Assembly (NCBI GenBank): GCA_015061565.1
Contig: SUWI01000012.1
Span: 1 to 47,678, forward strand
Reading direction: 5' to 3'
Length of the DNA: 47,678 nucleotides
Source: Lentisphaerota bacterium
Lineage (GTDB): Bacteria; Verrucomicrobiota; Lentisphaeria; Victivallales; UBA1829
Notes under the pieces: generated by a model
What the model saw: the letters and a program-made list of their open reading frames with translations, nothing else
Databases searched by the model: none
Told to the model about the DNA's origin: nothing
Program-made: the position numbers and the translations under genes
Shown: one piece after another, positions 44,369-47,678 of the stretch
Numbering within the stretch: position 1 is the first letter of the stretch
Layout: each line of letters begins with the position of its first letter

Positions 44369-45808
44369 TCAATGGAGAATAACTTCGACTGTTTCTTCTT
44401 TGCCGGTGCGGTTTTCCCAAGCCAGGCGGTATCTTCCGCGGAATCCGCGGAACTCGACCGAACCATTCTTGCCGGCTTTCACTGCCGTCCGGGTTTTCCA
44501 TTCCCGGTTGATCAGATCCTCCAAAGCATGATAGACCGGTTTGGGCTCCATATTGCGGGAGAAGAGTCCGGAAACGGAGGGTTCGCCGGGCGCCCCGCAG
44601 TCATCTACCACATTCCACCAGGTTATGCCCATCATCGGTTTCAGACTGAACCAGAGCCGGTAGAGGTTCCGGGCAATGACCGCCTGAATGGCCTGTCCGC
44701 GTTCATCATTGTTCGGAGCAGTGATCGTGATTTCGGAAAGATGTATCGGGAGCCCGGCTTCCGCCAGCATGGACATCGTCTTCCGGACCTGTCCGGGCGA
44801 CTGCAAGTCGGAAATGCCGTCCGCGATATCCAGACACATCTGCGGCTCGAACAGGTGCATCTGCGCACCGAGGATGTCGATTTTGCAGCCGCGCGCCAGC
44901 AAGTCCTTGACTTGTTTGAGATAATTCGGCTTCAGATGCCAGTCGTTGATATTCAGCCGGACCTCCGGCGGGAAAGCCTTCTGAGCGGTTTGAAACGCCC
45001 GGAACGTATAATCCGCAGGCATGGGACGCCCCTGATATCCAAGGCAGATTTTGGCTCCGGGCCGGAAATTCCCGGCGGTGACGTCATAAGCGCTCTCATT
45101 GCAGACATCCCAGCTTTGAATCTGATTGCCGTAATGTTCCGCCAGGACCCGGATCCGTTCATCGAATTTCTTTTCCAGGTATTCGACGAACTCCGGACAC
45201 TGTTCCGCCAACGCATCCCCCTGTTTCATGATGTTGCTGCCGCAGCGGACATCGGTCAGCATTTGAACCAGGATGGTCTTCGGAAGCTTCTCAAGAATGA
45301 AACGGGGATAATGCCAGACGGAACTGCCCCAGATCAGCGGATGTCCATGACAGCGGATCCCTTTTTCCCGGCAGAATTTAACGACGGCGTCCGGTGCGGG
45401 CCGACGCCAGTGCGGCTGCATCTTCGGATCGGGACACGCATTCCAAAATGCCTCGCCGTCTTTCTCTCCGGGACTGAAGCGGCATTTCCCCTCCTCCGGT
45501 TCGAACGGCTGCCAGTAAAAGGCAATCGTCGCAGAATTGAACAGTTCCCCATACAATGCGCGGTAGCGTGAATTTGCCTCCGGACTGCCCAACTGGTCGA
45601 AATTGAAAATCTGCGCACCGAAAACAAAATCATGGGAGGTCTGCTCGACTTTGACTTCGGTCCCGGCTGGAATGCCGGGAATCCGGAACCGACCGTCCGC
45701 TTTCCGGTTCTTTTCGATATCATTGTCGATCCGGGTCTGTTCCTCCGCATTCCAGCGGTCGAAATATCCAGGCTTCATTGCCTGTTCATATTCGCTCATA
45801 TTCAGCAT
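44369..45808 (-). CDS. Endo-1,4-beta-xylanase-like protein, glycoside hydrolase family 10
   Basis: A 479-aa GH10 enzyme. The acid/base E238 lies in SWDVCNESA and the nucleophile E359 in HLSEITI. Other GH10 hallmarks are HGHPLIWG and GITWWNVVDD. An N-terminal ~60-residue extension with IPAGTEVKVEQTSHDFVFGA is typical of the group in which a carbohydrate-binding-like strand precedes the barrel, and the C-terminal ~45 residues form a small beta-domain. There is no signal peptide, unusual for an endoxylanase, so it probably cleaves imported xylo-oligosaccharides or another beta-linked glycan. AAGGTG lies just before the ATG. It overlaps the LacI gene by 7 nt, so translation is coupled. Confidence 0.93.
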   Translation of the reverse strand: MLNMSEYEQAMKPGYFDRWNAEEQTRIDNDIEKNRKADGRFRIPGIPAGTEVKVEQTSHDFVFGAQIFNFDQLGSPEANSRYRALYGELFNSATIAFYWQPFEPEEGKCRFSPGEKDGEAFWNACPDPKMQPHWRRPAPDAVVKFCREKGIRCHGHPLIWGSSVWHYPRFILEKLPKTILVQMLTDVRCGSNIMKQGDALAEQCPEFVEYLEKKFDERIRVLAEHYGNQIQSWDVCNESAYDVTAGNFRPGAKICLGYQGRPMPADYTFRAFQTAQKAFPPEVRLNINDWHLKPNYLKQVKDLLARGCKIDILGAQMHLFEPQMCLDIADGISDLQSPGQVRKTMSMLAEAGLPIHLSEITITAPNNDERGQAIQAVIARNLYRLWFSLKPMMGITWWNVVDDCGAPGEPSVSGLFSRNMEPKPVYHALEDLINREWKTRTAVKAGKNGSVEFRGFRGRYRLAWENRTGKEETVEVILH

Positions 45809-46836
45809 GATTCACCTTTGATTTGCTTGTCTGTCGAACCGCGCTGAATGAACGAGGTCGGGATAAAACAGTCGCGGGCGGCGGCCGTTTTCTTTTCTAT
45901 AATATCGGCCAGCCAGTTGACCGTGCGGCTGCCCATTTCCTCGAAATCCTGCGAAATCGTGCTCAGCGACGGATTGAAGGTTTCCGAGATCACCGAATTG
46001 CCGAAACCCACCAGCGAAAACGTTCCGGGGATCGAACCGCCAGTCATCTGGACGGCACGCCCCAGAGCCGCCGCCAGCTGGTCCGATTCGCAGACCACGG
46101 CATCCGCCTTTCCCCGCAGCTGCGGCAGGAACCGCTCCGTCAAATACGCCATGTCATTCATTTTTTCAGGTTCGGAAAGACGCAGGACATGCGGCGTCTC
46201 TTCCGGAAGATATTTTTTCATGCCGTCCAGATAACCCGTCTCACGGTTGATCTGAAACTCCTTCTTTGCAGGTGTGCCGATGCCGGCGAAAGCGATTTTC
46301 CGATGTCCGCGTTCCGCCAGCAGCCGGACCGCATTTTCGATTCCCGTCCGGTCATCGGTGGTGACGCCGATGCCGCCGGGATTGCTCAGGTTGACCGTGC
46401 CCCACGGAATGTTGTTTTTATCGAGAACGGCAGAGATTTCCTGAATGGCAGCAAGCTCAGCCACGTGGAAGATCACCCCGGCGGCGCGCCAGCCGAGGAT
46501 CTTGCGGATGATCTCCGCATTGGTGTTTTTTTTCAGACGGTGGACCGTGACGGTATAACCCCGTTCGCTGGCAGCGTCCAATACGCCGTTCTGGATGCGG
46601 CCGGTATACTCCACCGAACCCATGTCGGCGGTCACGAACGCCAGCACCTGGCTGTGTTTTTTGCCGATGGACGCGGCCAGCTCATTGCGGCAGTAGCCGA
46701 TCTCGCGTGCCACCCGCAGGATCTGGTCACGCGTGGACGCGGCGATCCCCAGTTCCTTGTCCCGCCCGTTCAGCACGAGCGACACCACCGAACGGCTGAT
46801 CCCGCATTCCACCGCTATATCGGTCATCGTAGGCAT
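45802..46836 (-). CDS. LacI-family transcriptional regulator
   Basis: A 344-aa LacI/GalR regulator. The helix-turn-helix is MTDIAVECGISRSVVSLVLNGRD, followed by the hinge helix region and a periplasmic-binding-protein-like sensor (QVLAFVTADMGSVEYTGRIQ onward; ligand-contact regions GVTTDDRTG and VGFGNSVISE). It should repress its own operon until a sugar is bound. A -35/-10 promoter (46869-46897) and an imperfect palindrome (46850-46865) lie upstream. AGGAG is ~11 nt before the ATG and is embedded in the palindrome. It overlaps the GH10 start and leads the GH10-pseudopilin-DUF4838 operon. Confidence 0.93.
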   Translation of the reverse strand: MPTMTDIAVECGISRSVVSLVLNGRDKELGIAASTRDQILRVAREIGYCRNELAASIGKKHSQVLAFVTADMGSVEYTGRIQNGVLDAASERGYTVTVHRLKKNTNAEIIRKILGWRAAGVIFHVAELAAIQEISAVLDKNNIPWGTVNLSNPGGIGVTTDDRTGIENAVRLLAERGHRKIAFAGIGTPAKKEFQINRETGYLDGMKKYLPEETPHVLRLSEPEKMNDMAYLTERFLPQLRGKADAVVCESDQLAAALGRAVQMTGGSIPGTFSLVGFGNSVISETFNPSLSTISQDFEEMGSRTVNWLADIIEKKTAAARDCFIPTSFIQRGSTDKQIKGESC

Positions 46837-46849
46837 AAATCAATTATCT

Positions 46850-46865
46850 CCTAACACGAGTTAGG
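46850..46865. promoter_or_regulatory. Probable LacI-type operator
   Basis: CCTAACAC-GAGTTAGG is a 16-bp palindrome with a single mismatched pair and a central CG, as in many LacI/GalR operators. It begins 3 nt downstream of the -10 box and contains the Shine-Dalgarno sequence of the regulator gene. Confidence 0.7.
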
Positions 46866-46868
46866 AAT

Positions 46869-46897
46869 AATGTATAACCGAAAAGCACGTTTGTCAA
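46869..46897 (-). promoter_or_regulatory. Promoter of the LacI-GH10-pseudopilin-DUF4838 operon
   Basis: Minus-strand consensus TTGACA (46892-46897), a 17-nt spacer and TACATT (46869-46874), immediately upstream of the operator. Confidence 0.7.
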
Positions 46898-46951
46898 ATG
46901 AAAACCGGAAAAAAGATTGTGATTTTTAAAAATCCGGGGTAACCGATCAGT

Positions 46952-47575
46952 TTAAAGTTTGAATGGTGATTTTTTGTCCAGTTCCTGGATTTCCTGCTCG
47001 GTCAGCGGCCGGTCGAAGGCCATGAACAGCGCAATTTCGCCGTCAAGGTGCCAGTTCCAGCCGAATCCCCGCCCGAACGTAACATCCTGAGCGGTCTGAT
47101 AATAATCCAGTTTTTTGAAGACCCGTTTCACCGGTTTCGAGCCGGAGGCATAAAGCGTCACATGATAATCGCCGTCCTTCACCTGGACGGAAACCGCATA
47201 GGAAGTCCAGACACCGCGCCGGACCTTGCGGAGCAGAAGATACGCCCCGAATTTCTGTTTCTGCTGTGTCCCCATATTGTAATACAGATTGTCCTTCTGA
47301 TAGATCCCGAACAGGAATTCATCGGGTTTGAAAAACATCATGCCGAAATCTTCTTTGTCACTGATATTCGCCACGGCGTAAAGCGTGCCGCCGTTTTTCA
47401 ATGTAAAGGCTCCGCTCCCAGGGATCGTTATAAATGAGTTCTTCCCGTTCAGTTTCAGCGCGGAAGGCTTGCCCGCCAGCATGGTGCTTTCACCCTCCAG
47501 GACCGGCAGCGAAAATTTGCTTTTCAACACCGGCACCTCCCCCGTATAATCGCGTAAGCGCCCAGCGGGATACAT
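46952..47575 (-). CDS. LamG/concanavalin-like lectin domain protein, possibly 5'-truncated
   Basis: A 207-aa protein that is essentially one LamG-type jelly-roll domain (KLNGKNSFITIPGSGAFTLKNGGTLYAVANIS at its start, then DGEIALFMAFDRPLTEQEIQEL near its end). This domain usually forms the C-terminal sugar-binding part of sialidases and other secreted proteins. Here there is no signal peptide and only a weak ribosome site. The frame is closed by a stop at 47639-47641, where a divergent gene begins. It may be the surviving 3' end of a larger gene, or a small complete one. It lies upstream of the LacI gene on the same strand, separated by the LacI promoter. Confidence 0.6.
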   Translation of the reverse strand: MYPAGRLRDYTGEVPVLKSKFSLPVLEGESTMLAGKPSALKLNGKNSFITIPGSGAFTLKNGGTLYAVANISDKEDFGMMFFKPDEFLFGIYQKDNLYYNMGTQQKQKFGAYLLLRKVRRGVWTSYAVSVQVKDGDYHVTLYASGSKPVKRVFKKLDYYQTAQDVTFGRGFGWNWHLDGEIALFMAFDRPLTEQEIQELDKKSPFKL

Positions 47576-47640
47576 CTTTTCCAGAAACGAACCGTGTGCT
47601 AAATTACCTCTGAACCCTGAACCAGGAACAGGAGGAATTT

Positions 47641-47678
47641 ATGACAGGCAGGGAAACGCGTCAATATTGGATCAATCA
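47641..47678 (+). CDS. Start of an unidentified plus-strand gene, cut by the window end
   Basis: An ATG at 47641 has a strong AGGAGG (47630-47635) 5 nt upstream and opens a frame through the window end (MTGRETRQYWIN). Twelve codons are too few to identify it. It is divergent from the LamG gene. Confidence 0.6.
   Translation, partial: MTGRETRQYWIN

Overview
The window looks like chromosomal sequence of a Lentisphaerota (Victivallis-type) bacterium. The basis is gene content, not a search: three H-X9-DG type pseudopilins sit beside large secreted DUF4838/DUF4091-type proteins, alongside BNR/sialidase-type propellers, FAD-dependent oxidoreductases and Gfo/Idh/MocA proteins. This mix is typical of glycan-degrading Lentisphaerota and related PVC bacteria. 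Most of the sequence is GC-rich and densely coding. Nearly all genes lie on the minus strand. No rRNA, tRNA, CRISPR array or complete insertion sequence was recognised.

Layout. (1) 1-5.2 kb: truncated AraC regulator, sugar-phosphate isomerase/epimerase, class II aldolase with its own promoter and terminator, amidohydrolase, and a divergent GH29 fucosidase. (2) 5.2-5.9 kb: a frameshifted four-helix-bundle gene enclosed by two inverted arrays of 9-nt-periodic repeats. (3) 5.9-9.1 kb: hypothetical protein, GNAT and an N-acyl-D-amino-acid deacylase-like enzyme. (4) 9.2-19.3 kb: a probable ~10-kb operon led by a GntR regulator with an operator palindrome. It encodes pseudopilin, DUF4838 protein, alpha/alpha-barrel-like protein, BNR sialidase-like protein, DapA/NanA-type lyase, two coupled cysteine-rich proteins and a propeller glycosidase-like protein. 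(5) 19.3-25.8 kb: IclR regulator, FAD oxidoreductase, esterase and a sodium:solute symporter fused to a BNR propeller. (6) 26-30.2 kb: M20 amidohydrolase, GNAT and CocE/NonD hydrolase. (7) 30.3-36.4 kb: Gfo/Idh/MocA protein, pseudopilin and DUF4091-type protein, with a divergent AraC regulator. (8) 36.4-39.2 kb: exported chagasin-like protein, GNAT and HAD lipoprotein. (9) 39.5-46.9 kb: LacI regulator, GH10 xylanase, pseudopilin, a second DUF4838 protein, a deleted paralogue and a trimerisation-type glycosidase. (10) Right edge: LamG protein and the first 12 codons of a plus-strand gene.

Inferred joint function: regulated uptake and breakdown of host or plant glycans (fucose, sialic-acid-like and xylan-type sugars). 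Large proteins with signal peptides are made with pseudopilins. Several glycosidases (GH29, GH10, BNR) lack signal peptides and may act on imported oligosaccharides. The lyase, aldolase, isomerase and oxidoreductases would feed products into central metabolism.

The most unusual observations are the two cassettes with 9-nt-periodic inverted flanks, the transporter-sialidase fusion, the thrice-repeated regulator/pseudopilin/secreted-protein module, two truncated paralogue remnants, and a recurring promoter form TTGNAA-16/17-TATATT.
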